Shown: positions 1 to 6,442 of the stretch, in pieces
Position numbering within the stretch: the first letter of the stretch is position 1
How the letters are laid out: every line of letters begins with the position of its first letter
NCBI GenBank assembly: GCA_030622805.1
Contig: JAUXFR010000047.1
Coordinates: 1-8,203 of the forward strand
Direction of reading: 5' to 3'
DNA: 8,203 bases
Source: Anaerolineae bacterium
GTDB lineage: Bacteria > Chloroflexota > Anaerolineae > Anaerolineales > UBA4823
Position numbers and translations under genes: made by a program
Notes under the pieces: model-generated
The model's database searches: none
Told to the model about the DNA's origin: nothing
What the model saw: only the letters and a program-made list of their open reading frames with translations

Positions 1-111
1 CTCGGAGTCCATGTTGTGCCAGTTAATATTATCACGGCTCACTACGATTATGTGGCGCTTTATTCCCCACAAAAGGAGATTCTTCACGCCACTTCGACCA
101 ATATAGAATGA
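1..111 (+). CDS. C-terminal fragment of an unidentified protein
   Basis: The reading frame is open from the first base to a TGA at 109-111 and encodes the last 36 residues of a protein whose start lies outside the window. The tail reads LGVHVVPVNIITAHYDYVAL and ends in ...HATSTNIE. It has protein-like composition with alternating hydrophobic residues, but no motif I can assign to a family. It converges on the minus-strand folE. No U-tract terminator in the plus direction follows it. No function is proposed. That the frame is really coding is moderately likely, judging from the dense hydrophobic pattern and the stop being followed directly by AT-rich non-coding sequence. Confidence 0.5.
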   Translation, partial: LGVHVVPVNIITAHYDYVALYSPQKEILHATSTNIE

Positions 112-181
112 TATATCCACATTTGATTTTTGATAGATCACGCATGTGTATAAGTAATATTAGATAGATCGTAGACAATGG

Positions 182-210
182 AAAATAAAAAACCCGCCAT
201 TCGACGGGTT
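182..210 (-). terminator. Rho-independent terminator of the folE transcript
   Basis: Read on the minus strand, an 8-bp stem (AACCCGTC pairing with GGCGGGTT, including one G-U pair) encloses a GAAT loop at 210-191. It is followed directly by a T-rich run (TTTTATTTTC) at 190-181. It lies 24 bp past the folE stop codon. In the plus direction the stem is followed by TATCAATTCT, which is not a U tract, so it should act mainly on the minus-strand transcript. Confidence 0.85.
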
Positions 211-233
211 TATCAATTCTGAGATTCAGATAA

Positions 234-872
234 TCAGCGCCTGATGTGATCCATAAATTCCCGTTTTACGTCAACATCGGTCTTAAATATACCCAGCAGG
301 GCTGTGGTCACCATGCTCGCCTCGGCTTTCTTGACACCGCGCATGATACTGCACATGTGCGCACCTTCAAGCACGACCCCCACACCATCTGCATCAAGCA
401 CCTGGTTGAGGAATTCAGCAATCTGCTGTGTCAAACGCTCCTGCACCTGCAGGCGTCGGGCGAACATCTCCACAATGCGCGGGATTTTACTCAGACCGAT
501 TACTTTGCCGTTGGGAATATAAGCAACGTGTGCTTTGCCAATAAAGGGGAGCATATGATGCTCACAGAGGCTGTAGAACTCAATGTCTTTTACAACAACC
601 ATCTCGTTGTATTCCACATCGAAAAGAGCATCATTGATCATCTTAATTGGATCGATATGATAACCCGCAGTCAATTCATCATACATGCGAGCGACACGTT
701 CAGGCGTACCCTGCAGACCTTCGCGGTCGGGATCCTCACCGATGTTTTCCAATAAACTGAACACTGCCTTCTCAACCGCAACTTTCTTCTCGTTTTTTGA
801 ATGATCGCCATTCGGGCTGATCTGGAACATCTCCTCAAGCTCTGCCAGGCTGATTGATTTTATTTCACTCAT
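234..872 (-). CDS. folE: GTP cyclohydrolase I
   Basis: A 212-residue enzyme, the usual length for bacterial FolE-I. It hydrolyses GTP and rearranges it to 7,8-dihydroneopterin triphosphate, the first step toward tetrahydrofolate and some other pterins or deazapurines, and works in the cytosol as a homodecamer. The zinc ligands are visible as Cys103 and His106 in SLCEHHMLPF and Cys174 in AHMCSIMRGV. Their spacing matches E. coli Cys110/His113/Cys181, and the catalytic histidines correspond to His105 and His172. The segment IGLSKIPRIVEMFARRLQVQ (126-145) is also typical. The frame is open 25 codons upstream to 947, but a GGAGG five bases before the ATG at 870-872 and the loss of family similarity upstream favour this start. 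It is the last gene of a minus-strand run and is followed by a terminator. The call is secure. Confidence 0.97.
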   Translation of the reverse strand: MSEIKSISLAELEEMFQISPNGDHSKNEKKVAVEKAVFSLLENIGEDPDREGLQGTPERVARMYDELTAGYHIDPIKMINDALFDVEYNEMVVVKDIEFYSLCEHHMLPFIGKAHVAYIPNGKVIGLSKIPRIVEMFARRLQVQERLTQQIAEFLNQVLDADGVGVVLEGAHMCSIMRGVKKAEASMVTTALLGIFKTDVDVKREFMDHIRR

Positions 873-877
873 GTTTT

Positions 878-882
878 CCTCC
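878..882 (-). promoter_or_regulatory. folE ribosome binding site
   Basis: A perfect GGAGG lies on the minus strand five bases before the ATG at 872. It decides the folE start against the longer open frame that begins at 947. Confidence 0.85.
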
Positions 883-912
883 GATGGATGCATTGTTGCT
901 TTGTCAGTTAAT

Positions 913-949
913 ATTTGAATGCGTCTGCAAATAACAGACGCATTCAAAT
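913..949. repeat. Perfect 15-bp inverted repeat (hairpin) in the folE leader
   Basis: The arms ATTTGAATGCGTCTG (913-927) and CAGACGCATTCAAAT (935-949) are exact reverse complements around a 7-base AT-rich loop. The structure lies between the isomerase stop (997) and the folE start (872), about 40 bases before the folE ATG. Neither direction has a clean run of T after the stem (ATTAACTG on the minus strand, CAAAATTTCTT on the plus strand), so it is not a textbook terminator. It could be an attenuator, an mRNA-stabilising or processing hairpin, a leaky terminator separating folE from the upstream genes, or a small dispersed palindromic repeat. Confidence 0.85.
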
Positions 950-996
950 CAAAATTTCTTACCTGAAATTGTATATGATTAATTAATTCAAGTGCT

Positions 997-2049
997 TCAG
1001 ACGGTCTCTGTCACTTTACTGAGACCGCGTGGGTGATCCGGATTGTAATCTCGTTCAGCCGCCAGATGCATGGCGAAAAGTTGTCCAGGGACAATACAGG
1101 TGATTGGTGATAACCACTCTGGCACGCTGCACGGCAACGACAGCGGAATACGCGCTAAGCCCAATGTTTCGGGATCATCACTGATAGCGATCACCTCCGC
1201 CTGCCGATCGTTCAGCGTGTGGATGAGGCCCCTGATCTCATGGATTAACACACCAGTGGGCGCAATAACGATCACCGGGAACCCGGGTTCGACCATCGCC
1301 AGCGGTCCATGCAAAAAATCGGCGCTGCTGTAAGGTTCGACGACCGTATAAGTGAGCTCTTTCAGTTTTAACGCCAGTTCAAAAGCCGTTGCATAGTTGT
1401 ACCCGCGCCCAATGGTCACACAGGCGACCATGTACCGGTAGCGTGCTGCAATACGCCTGATTTCTGCATCCATTGACAATGTCTTACCAACTACAGCAGG
1501 GATAGATTCGATCTCTGCGAGCATGGATTGATCGTCCGCCAGACAAGCGCTCAACAGAGCGATGGCGGTCAATTCGCTGGTATAGGTCTTGGTCGCCGCG
1601 ATCGAACGTTCTTCACCAGCCTCTATGTCGATCACATAATCCGCCACTCTACCAAGGTCGGACTCGGGTATATTGGTGAACGTTGCCGTTAATGCACCCT
1701 GCTCCTGCGCTTCCGCAAGCACAGCAACAATATCCGGGCTCTTGCCGCTCTGGCTGATTCCCAACACCAGCGTATTCTGAAATTTGGGTGGTTTTTTGTA
1801 GACCGTGTACAGGCTCGGGGTTGCCAGAGCCACAGGAAGGCGGTTTGTTGAACCTAACAAATATTTGGCATATCTGGCGGCGTTGTCACTCGTCCCTCGG
1901 GCAGCAATAACCACATGCGTGATCTCGTGCTCTTGGATCTTGTGTGCAAGTTGTTGAATAACATCGCGTTCTCTTTCGATCAGACCCGACAACACCTGGG
2001 GCTGTTCGTGGATCTCTGTATATAGTTGCGTATCTTCAACGATGATCAT
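997..2049 (-). CDS. SIS-domain sugar-phosphate isomerase/deaminase, GlmS C-domain / NagB-II type
   Basis: A 350-residue protein made of two SIS domains and equivalent to the isomerase half of glucosamine-6-phosphate synthase, without the N-terminal glutaminase domain. Family landmarks are EIHEQP (12-17), the phosphate-binding ARGTSDNAA (50-58), SQSGKSPD (99-106, SQSGETAD in GlmS), ATKTYTSEL (152-160) and GRGYNYATAFELALKLKE (214-231), whose Glu231 matches the GlmS general base. Next come FLHGPLAMV (His247) and the C-terminal tail PRGLSKVTETV, whose Arg341 and Lys345 match GlmS Arg599 and the Schiff-base Lys603. With the sugar-isomerising site intact and no glutaminase, the likely role is ammonia-dependent deamination or isomerisation of glucosamine-6-phosphate (NagB-II-like) or of a related amino-sugar or ketose phosphate. 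The exact substrate cannot be read from sequence. The start has GGAGAGAG a few bases upstream. It lies 26 bp after pyk, suggesting cotranscription. Confidence 0.87.
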   Translation of the reverse strand: MIIVEDTQLYTEIHEQPQVLSGLIERERDVIQQLAHKIQEHEITHVVIAARGTSDNAARYAKYLLGSTNRLPVALATPSLYTVYKKPPKFQNTLVLGISQSGKSPDIVAVLAEAQEQGALTATFTNIPESDLGRVADYVIDIEAGEERSIAATKTYTSELTAIALLSACLADDQSMLAEIESIPAVVGKTLSMDAEIRRIAARYRYMVACVTIGRGYNYATAFELALKLKELTYTVVEPYSSADFLHGPLAMVEPGFPVIVIAPTGVLIHEIRGLIHTLNDRQAEVIAISDDPETLGLARIPLSLPCSVPEWLSPITCIVPGQLFAMHLAAERDYNPDHPRGLSKVTETV

Positions 2050-2075
2050 AAACTCTCTCCGAATTTTGGAATATA

Positions 2076-3530
2076 TTACCAGATAATTTCCCTGTCAGAT
2101 ACGCTGGTCAGGTCGATGATCTCCAACACGTTCGTGCCCATTCTCTGTGCAGACGAGGTGCCCTTGGTCAGTAAAGCCAGTTCCCCACTGATGCCGAACA
2201 TCTGCAACGCGTCACGGGCATAAACCGCCCAATTCTCCGGTCGCTGGTGCTCATGGATGGGATATACACCGTAAGAGAACTGCAGCCCCTGGCATGTAGC
2301 CATGCTGGGGCTTACAGCAATGATCCAGACTGGTAGACGGAACCGGCTCACACGCCTGGCGGTTGCACCGCTCATGGTGGGTGTTATCACCGCTACCGGA
2401 TCGAGCGTCTTAACACTGAGATCGATACTTAATGAGATCAAATCTTCAGTGTTGATCTCACCGCGCGCATCGGCTTCCTCCAAGATTCCGTCGATCTCCC
2501 GCGTATGGGAAAATGGCTCTATCACACAGGCAATGCGCGTCATTACCGCAACCGCCTCCGCAGGATATCTTCCCATGGCGGTCTCCTCGGAAAGCATTAC
2601 GCAGTCCGTGCCGTCCAGGATGGCGTTAGCGACGTCCGTCGATTCTGCGCGGGTAGGTCTGCTGTGATCGACCATCGATTCGAGCATTTGGGTGGCTGTG
2701 ATCACTGGTTTACCTACCACGTTCGCCTTACGGATGATCTGCTTCTGCACCAGGGCGATCTCTTCAATAGGTATTTCCACACCCAGATCCCCGCGTGCGA
2801 CCATGATCCCGTCAGTGCAAGCCAGGATTTCATCCATGTTATCCACCGCGCGAGCACGCTCGATCTTGGCAATAATGAATGGATCATAATCCATTTCTTC
2901 AGCCGCTTCACGCACTGCATGAATGTCGTGCGCTTCCTGGACGAAAGACTGGCTGATCGCGTCAATTCCTTGATCTCTGGCAAACTTCAAACATTCATGA
3001 TCGCGCTCGGTAAAAGCACATATACCCAGATCAACACCGGGCAGGTTGACGCCTTTGAAAGATCGCAGTTCTCCCCCCACCTCCACAGACGTATGGATTT
3101 CATTCCCAATAATTTCGAGAACCTTAAGCTGAATAAAACCATCGTTGATGAATATCTTGTCCCCCTCATGGAGCACCTCCGGTAGCTGCTCAAAGTTTAT
3201 GGAAACACGACTGCTGTCGCCGAGCACCGGGTCTGTCTGGATAATAAAGGGTTGACCTCGCACCAGCTCAACGGGATCATGTACTAACTGATCAATACGC
3301 AATTTTGGCCCCGGAAGATCAGCCATAAGTGTAAGCCGCTCACCAATATCGGCGGCTGCCCCGCGTATATTTTCAATTATTTGCCGATGACCATCAAAAT
3401 CCCCGTGAGCGAAATTCAACCGCGCAATATTCATGCCGTTCCTGATCATCTCGCTCAGAACTTCCGACGATTCGGATGCCGGTCCAATCGTGCATACGAT
3501 CTTAGTCTTCTTGCTCGGGAGTTGCGCCAT
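2076..3530 (-). CDS. pyk: Pyruvate kinase (lysine-type, predicted K+-independent)
   Basis: A 484-residue, full-length cytosolic enzyme that converts phosphoenolpyruvate and ADP to pyruvate and ATP in the last step of glycolysis. Seen in order are TKIVCTIGPAS (9-19), ARLNFAHGD (36-44), DLPGPKLR (71-78), the B domain (about 80-165, ending KGVNLPGVDLG), the catalytic lysine Lys222 in IIAKIERA, the Mg ligands Glu224 and Asp248 (in MVARGDLGVEIP), ITATQMLESM, RPTRAESTDVANAILDGTD, and a C-terminal regulatory domain (about 355-484) with TMSGATARRVSRFR. No extra PEP-utilising C-terminal domain is present. The cation-site residues Ser76, Thr113 and Glu117 (rabbit muscle numbering) are Ala41, Leu72 and Lys76 here. 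The signature has KIER in place of the usual KIEN. The start is supported by AAAGGA eight bases upstream. It leads the pyk-isomerase(-folE) run. Confidence 0.96.
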   Translation of the reverse strand: MAQLPSKKTKIVCTIGPASESSEVLSEMIRNGMNIARLNFAHGDFDGHRQIIENIRGAAADIGERLTLMADLPGPKLRIDQLVHDPVELVRGQPFIIQTDPVLGDSSRVSINFEQLPEVLHEGDKIFINDGFIQLKVLEIIGNEIHTSVEVGGELRSFKGVNLPGVDLGICAFTERDHECLKFARDQGIDAISQSFVQEAHDIHAVREAAEEMDYDPFIIAKIERARAVDNMDEILACTDGIMVARGDLGVEIPIEEIALVQKQIIRKANVVGKPVITATQMLESMVDHSRPTRAESTDVANAILDGTDCVMLSEETAMGRYPAEAVAVMTRIACVIEPFSHTREIDGILEEADARGEINTEDLISLSIDLSVKTLDPVAVITPTMSGATARRVSRFRLPVWIIAVSPSMATCQGLQFSYGVYPIHEHQRPENWAVYARDALQMFGISGELALLTKGTSSAQRMGTNVLEIIDLTSVSDREIIW

Positions 3531-3705
3531 TAACAGTTCCTTTAATCTTCAATATAAGCACACCAGTTGGACTAATGCATAAACAATGTAACCGAGCAGA
3601 TTATTCCATACGTTTGACTAAGTATATCGTATTTGGGAGCAGGTACGCTGTTGAATCAAAAACATAAATATGCAATTTGTTCAGAAATTGCCCGGTCTTT
3701 CTGTA

Positions 3706-3711
3706 TATAAT
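3706..3711 (+). promoter_or_regulatory. Possible -10 box for the SDR gene
   Basis: A perfect TATAAT lies in an AT-rich context, but the bases 16-18 upstream (around AGAAAT) do not resemble TTGACA. This is only a candidate promoter, perhaps activator-dependent. Initiation here would leave a long leader before the ATG at 3843. Confidence 0.3.
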
Positions 3712-3780
3712 ATTGCCTAACCCGGATGAACCGGAATTAAGCTAGAATCATGATCGCAAAATTTTTGCTCAGTGTTCAAG

Positions 3781-3819
3781 TATCTCATAGGTTCAATCCT
3801 ATTAAGTTTCACTGAGATA
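3781..3819. repeat. Nested inverted repeats in the SDR leader
   Basis: The outer arms TATCTCA (3781-3787) and TGAGATA (3813-3819) are exact reverse complements. Within them ATAGG (3787-3791) pairs with CCTAT (3798-3802) around a 6-base loop. They share base 3787, so both helices cannot form fully at once. The pair ends nine bases before the SDR Shine-Dalgarno sequence, where it could affect translation. No known riboswitch class is recognisable. Confidence 0.4.
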
Positions 3820-3827
3820 TGATTGGA

Positions 3828-3835
3828 AAGGAAGG
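3828..3835 (+). promoter_or_regulatory. SDR gene ribosome binding site
   Basis: AAGGAAGG lies seven bases before the ATG at 3843. It favours that start over the in-frame ATG at 3819, which has no comparable site and lies upstream of this one. Confidence 0.8.
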
Positions 3836-3842
3836 TATTGTT

Positions 3843-4682
3843 ATGAATGTTATTGTAACCGGCGGTAGCGGACACACAGGAAAGGCAGTCTTCGATCATT
3901 TGATCGGTCACGGATACGATGCAACCATCGTTGACATTGTGCGACCTGAGAACGACTATGCACCATACAAACTTTGCGACCTTGCAGACTTCGGTCAGGC
4001 TATCGACGTTCTACGGGGAGCAGAAGCGATTGTACACCTGGCCGCTATTCCCCGTCCTACCAACCACCCCAACCACGTAGTCTTCCGCACCAATGTGCTC
4101 GCGACATACAATGTCTTCGAAGCGGCTGCTGCACTGGGGATCGAGCGCGTGGTCTACGCCTCCAGCATAAGTGTGACCGGTTATCCCTTTTATGAGAAGT
4201 TTTTCGAGCCGCAGTATGTCCCCATCGATGAAGCACACCCCCCTGCTCCGCAGGACGCATATGCCTTATCTAAACACATCGGTGAAGAAATCGCCCAGGC
4301 TTTCGTCCGCCGCACAGGCATGATAGCAATCAGCCTGCGCCTGCCGTGGATCCACACGCCGGAGACTTTTCAGGAGGAAATTGTTCCATACCGGGATGAC
4401 CCCAAATTCGGCGCTTCCAACCTGTGGCTGTACGTTGATGCACGCGATGTCGCTCAGGCATTCCGATTGTGCCTGGAGACGAACCTGCAGGGTTACCATG
4501 ACTTCTACATCGGCGCTCCGGACACCTTCATGGACATAGACAGCGTTGAGCTGGTCAAATCGTTCTATCCCAACACAGAAATCCGTCCTGGTTTTAATGG
4601 AACACAATCTTTGATCAGCAGCAGCAGAGCCGAGCATCTGCTCGGCTACCGGGCAGAAAATACCTGGAGGGGCTATTTATAG
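3843..4682 (+). CDS. NAD-dependent epimerase/dehydratase (extended SDR)
   Basis: A 279-residue Rossmann-fold oxidoreductase. The nucleotide-binding TGGSGHTG is at residues 6-13. An acidic Asp31 at the end of the second strand points to NAD rather than NADP. HLAA is at 65-68, the catalytic serine lies in YASSIS (105-110), and the YxxxK pair is Tyr140/Lys144 in YALSK. The C-terminal part has LRLPWIHTP (165-173) and VDARDVAQAF (198-207), both common in this family, which includes UDP-sugar epimerases and uronate dehydrogenases. At 279 residues it is shorter than typical GalE-type enzymes. The C-terminal substrate-binding half is too general to name a substrate, though a nucleotide-sugar or free sugar(-acid) is likely. 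It stands alone, divergent from pyk and separated from the next gene by 119 bp with its own promoter. Cytosolic; no signal peptide or membrane segment. Confidence 0.88.
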   Translation: MNVIVTGGSGHTGKAVFDHLIGHGYDATIVDIVRPENDYAPYKLCDLADFGQAIDVLRGAEAIVHLAAIPRPTNHPNHVVFRTNVLATYNVFEAAAALGIERVVYASSISVTGYPFYEKFFEPQYVPIDEAHPPAPQDAYALSKHIGEEIAQAFVRRTGMIAISLRLPWIHTPETFQEEIVPYRDDPKFGASNLWLYVDARDVAQAFRLCLETNLQGYHDFYIGAPDTFMDIDSVELVKSFYPNTEIRPGFNGTQSLISSSRAEHLLGYRAENTWRGYL

Positions 4683-4746
4683 TTAGGCTTGATTGAACCG
4701 ATATAATGATCGATCTGTCTAGGTTAGATTCACTTCTTTCTATCCC

Positions 4747-4775
4747 TTGACTGATTTCGTTTATTTCGGTAAAAT
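4747..4775 (+). promoter_or_regulatory. Sigma70-type promoter of the GbsR/MarR regulator gene
   Basis: TTGACT (4747-4752), an exact 17-base spacer and TAAAAT (4770-4775) make the best housekeeping promoter in the window. It lies 26 bp before the ATG at 4802, and the -10 hexamer is framed by a dyad described separately. The predicted leader is very short, about 20 bases. Confidence 0.75.
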
Positions 4776-4790
4776 CCGAAATATCCGAAA
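4755..4790. promoter_or_regulatory. Four-half-site operator centred on the -10 box
   Basis: The inner arms ATTTCGG (4763-4769) and CCGAAAT (4776-4782) flank the -10 hexamer exactly. The outer arms TTTCG (4755-4759) and CGAAA (4786-4790) share the same centre (4772.5). On each side the half-site repeats every 9 bp: ATTTCG at 4754 and 4763, ATCCGAAA at 4774 and 4783. A protein bound here would block the promoter. The downstream gene encodes a winged-helix regulator that binds DNA as a dimer, so autorepression is the natural reading. The regulator's identity is an inference. Confidence 0.75.
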
Positions 4791-4801
4791 AGGAAAGTAT
4801 A

Positions 4802-5341
4802 ATGGCTGAACTTACTCCTGTAATGAAAAATTTTATCCTGCACTGGGGCGAGATGGGCTCCAGTTGGGGTATCAACCGCACAGCAGCACAAATTTATGCC
4901 ATGCTGTACCTCTCCCCTGAGGCAATGACCGCCGAAGAAATCTGCGAGACCCTATCTCTGGCGCGCTCAACGGTCAGCACCGGTCTGCACGAGCTGCTAG
5001 GATGGGGCGTTATCCGTATTTTGCATGTGTTAGGCGACCGGCGTGATCACTACGAATCGATGCACGATATTTGGGAGATGTTCCGCATCATCCTGGAAGA
5101 ACGGAAACGGCGCGAAGTTGATCCCACGCTGACCATGCTGAGGGAAAATGTATCCGAACCGAGCGGCAGAGAAGAGCTCGATCCTTATGTTGAGGAGAGA
5201 CTGCTAGAAATGCTTGAATTTTTCGAGATCATCAACGCCCTGTACAAGCAATTTGAACAAATGCCCACCGAAACCTATAAAAAAGCTGTCAGGATGGGTG
5301 ATAACCTTACCAAGGTGATGAGCCTTATTGCGCAGAACTGA
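4802..5341 (+). CDS. GbsR/MarR-family transcriptional regulator
   Basis: A 179-residue protein of the size and layout of GbsR-like MarR regulators. The N-terminal segment has the family's FxxxxGxxxxxWGxxRTAA..IYAMLYLSPE pattern (about 11-40). It is followed by a winged helix-turn-helix (about 42-85) with TAEEICETLSLARSTVSTGL as the recognition region and GDRRDHY as the wing. A C-terminal helical region (about 88-178) is probably for dimerisation. Family members control osmoprotectant, lipid or transport genes, and no ligand can be read here. The start is set by AAGGAAAG just upstream. The promoter's -10 box lies inside a dyad, suggesting autoregulation. The prenyl synthase gene starts 40 bp downstream on the same strand with no terminator between, so it is a likely co-transcribed target. 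Confidence 0.88.
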   Translation: MAELTPVMKNFILHWGEMGSSWGINRTAAQIYAMLYLSPEAMTAEEICETLSLARSTVSTGLHELLGWGVIRILHVLGDRRDHYESMHDIWEMFRIILEERKRREVDPTLTMLRENVSEPSGREELDPYVEERLLEMLEFFEIINALYKQFEQMPTETYKKAVRMGDNLTKVMSLIAQN

Positions 5342-5381
5342 GAGCCGGTTGGATTATTATTGTTATCGTTGGAGTACATGA

Positions 5382-6386
5382 ATGCTTGAAACAAGTATAG
5401 ATACATTTTCACAAAATCAAAAATTTTCCCCCACAGATTGGCAGCGACCGATAATCCAAGAGCTGGAGTCTGTGGAGGCACGTCTGCATGAAGTACCGGA
5501 AGGTCAAAATGAGTTTCTCACCGCAGCCAGCGCACGGTTGTTGTCATCAGGCGGGAAGCGCATCCGCCCAACTTTGAACCTGCTAGCCGCCGGGTTGTTT
5601 GATACGCTTGACCAGCATGCCATCTCGATCGCAGCGGCGGTGGAGATGCTGCATACCGCCACACTGGTCCATGACGATTTGATCGACAGGTCCCTGCTCC
5701 GACGCGGTGTATCTACCCTGAATGCAGACACTTCTACCGATATCACCGTCCTGACGGGTGATTACCTGTTCGCACGCTCTGCAAATATGGTTGCTGAAGC
5801 AGACAATGTAAGGGTTATGCAACTCTTTTCAAAAACTTTGATGACCATTCTAAACGGTGAAATCAACCAGCGCTTCAGTAAATGGCAAATCGACCGCCCA
5901 ACATATTACGATCGCATCTATGCCAAAACCGCCGCCATGTTTGTGCTCGCCACCCAGTCTGTCGCCGTCATCGGAAAAGCAGACCAGGCCGACCAGGGCG
6001 CGATGATCGAATATGGGCGCAACATTGGTATGGCGTTTCAAATTATGGACGATGTGCTGGACTTTACAGGTGACCAGGCAAGGATCGGAAAACCGGTTGG
6101 CAGCGATCTACGTCAGGGGATCATCACGCTGCCAGCGATTTATTATATTGAAACAAATGCTGATGAACCATTCGTACAAGATTTCTTAAACTACAATCAG
6201 CGCACCGATGACATAATCCAACGAATGGTCGAAGAAATAAGTGAATCAGATGCTATCCAGGAAGCAGTTAGTGAGGCACGGCGGTTCGTACTTAATGGTC
6301 AGCGTTCACTGGAAAGTTTCCCAAGCACAAAGTATTCCCGTTCGTTGTTCAGACTAACCGAATACATTATTGAGCGGGACTTATAG
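5382..6386 (+). CDS. Long-chain trans-polyprenyl diphosphate synthase
   Basis: A 334-residue all-helical prenyltransferase that adds isopentenyl diphosphate units to an allylic primer in the trans configuration. GGKRIRP is at 57-63. The first Asp-rich motif DDLID (98-102) sits in LVHDDLIDRSLLRRG, GDYLFARS is at 126-133, and the second motif DDVLD (223-227) lies in FQIMDDVLDFTGD. GKPVGSDL follows (236-243). Small residues (Ala93, Thr94) at -5 and -4 before the first motif, with no bulky aromatic, suggest a long product of roughly heptaprenyl to decaprenyl type, as for a quinone side chain. The Lys often seen after DLxxG is Ile247, a change I believe also occurs in other long-chain homologues. 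The ATG at 5384-5382 is preferred over the ATG at 5378, which is out of frame and stops after three codons; GGAG lies upstream. It follows the GbsR/MarR gene by 40 bp. Confidence 0.93.
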   Translation: MLETSIDTFSQNQKFSPTDWQRPIIQELESVEARLHEVPEGQNEFLTAASARLLSSGGKRIRPTLNLLAAGLFDTLDQHAISIAAAVEMLHTATLVHDDLIDRSLLRRGVSTLNADTSTDITVLTGDYLFARSANMVAEADNVRVMQLFSKTLMTILNGEINQRFSKWQIDRPTYYDRIYAKTAAMFVLATQSVAVIGKADQADQGAMIEYGRNIGMAFQIMDDVLDFTGDQARIGKPVGSDLRQGIITLPAIYYIETNADEPFVQDFLNYNQRTDDIIQRMVEEISESDAIQEAVSEARRFVLNGQRSLESFPSTKYSRSLFRLTEYIIERDL

Positions 6387-6409
6387 TTCTCCAACCATTG
6401 TAGTTTGAC

Positions 6410-6438
6410 TTGCAGATTCTCGGGGGCAAATATAAAAA
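6410..6438 (+). promoter_or_regulatory. Possible promoter of the Lon-like gene
   Basis: TTGCAG (6410-6415), a 17-base spacer and TAAAAA (6433-6438) give a fair sigma70-type match. An overlapping TTGACT (6405-6410) would need a 20-base spacer to reach TATAAA at 6431. The leader would be about 80 bases and would contain the dyad at 6443-6478. Confidence 0.35.
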
Positions 6439-6442
6439 ATCC

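Larger units (their letters stand above)
3531..3842. other. Divergent intergenic region between pyk and the SDR gene
   Basis: These 312 AT-rich bases separate two divergently transcribed genes and should hold promoters for both. I see no gene and no convincing RNA. A good -10-like TATAAT lies at 3706-3711 (plus). A TATACT lies on the minus strand at 3626-3621, with no recognisable -35 at the right distance. Short inverted repeats are CAATTT/AAATTG (3673-3678, 3685-3690), the palindrome GCAAAATTTTTGC (3756-3768) and a nested pair at 3781-3819. The leader before the SDR start would be about 125 bases if the 3706 box is used. Confidence 0.6.

Noticed and set aside
132..170. Direct repeat of GATAGATC (132-139 and 163-170)
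   Set aside because: Only two 8-base copies in AT-rich intergenic DNA. There is no further copy or regular spacing to suggest an array or binding cluster.
246..755. A 169-codon plus-strand open frame across folE
   Set aside because: It lies antisense inside folE, whose zinc and catalytic residues are all in place. The product resembles no family and has no good ribosome binding site.
873..947. An upstream in-frame extension of folE by 25 codons
   Set aside because: The extension runs through the right arm of the inverted repeat, has no Shine-Dalgarno site and no FolE similarity. GGAGG marks the ATG at 872 instead.
961..996. Possible folE promoter with TTGAAT and TATACA on the minus strand
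   Set aside because: The spacing between the two boxes is about 10 bases, too short for a sigma70 promoter.
2505..3185. A 226-codon plus-strand open frame across pyk
   Set aside because: It is antisense to strongly conserved pyruvate kinase sequence, and its product is rich in His and Arg in a way typical of shadow frames.
3787..3802. A tRNA-like T-arm (GGTTCAATCC)
   Set aside because: The loop has six bases where a T-arm has seven, and no acceptor, D or anticodon stems can be drawn around it.
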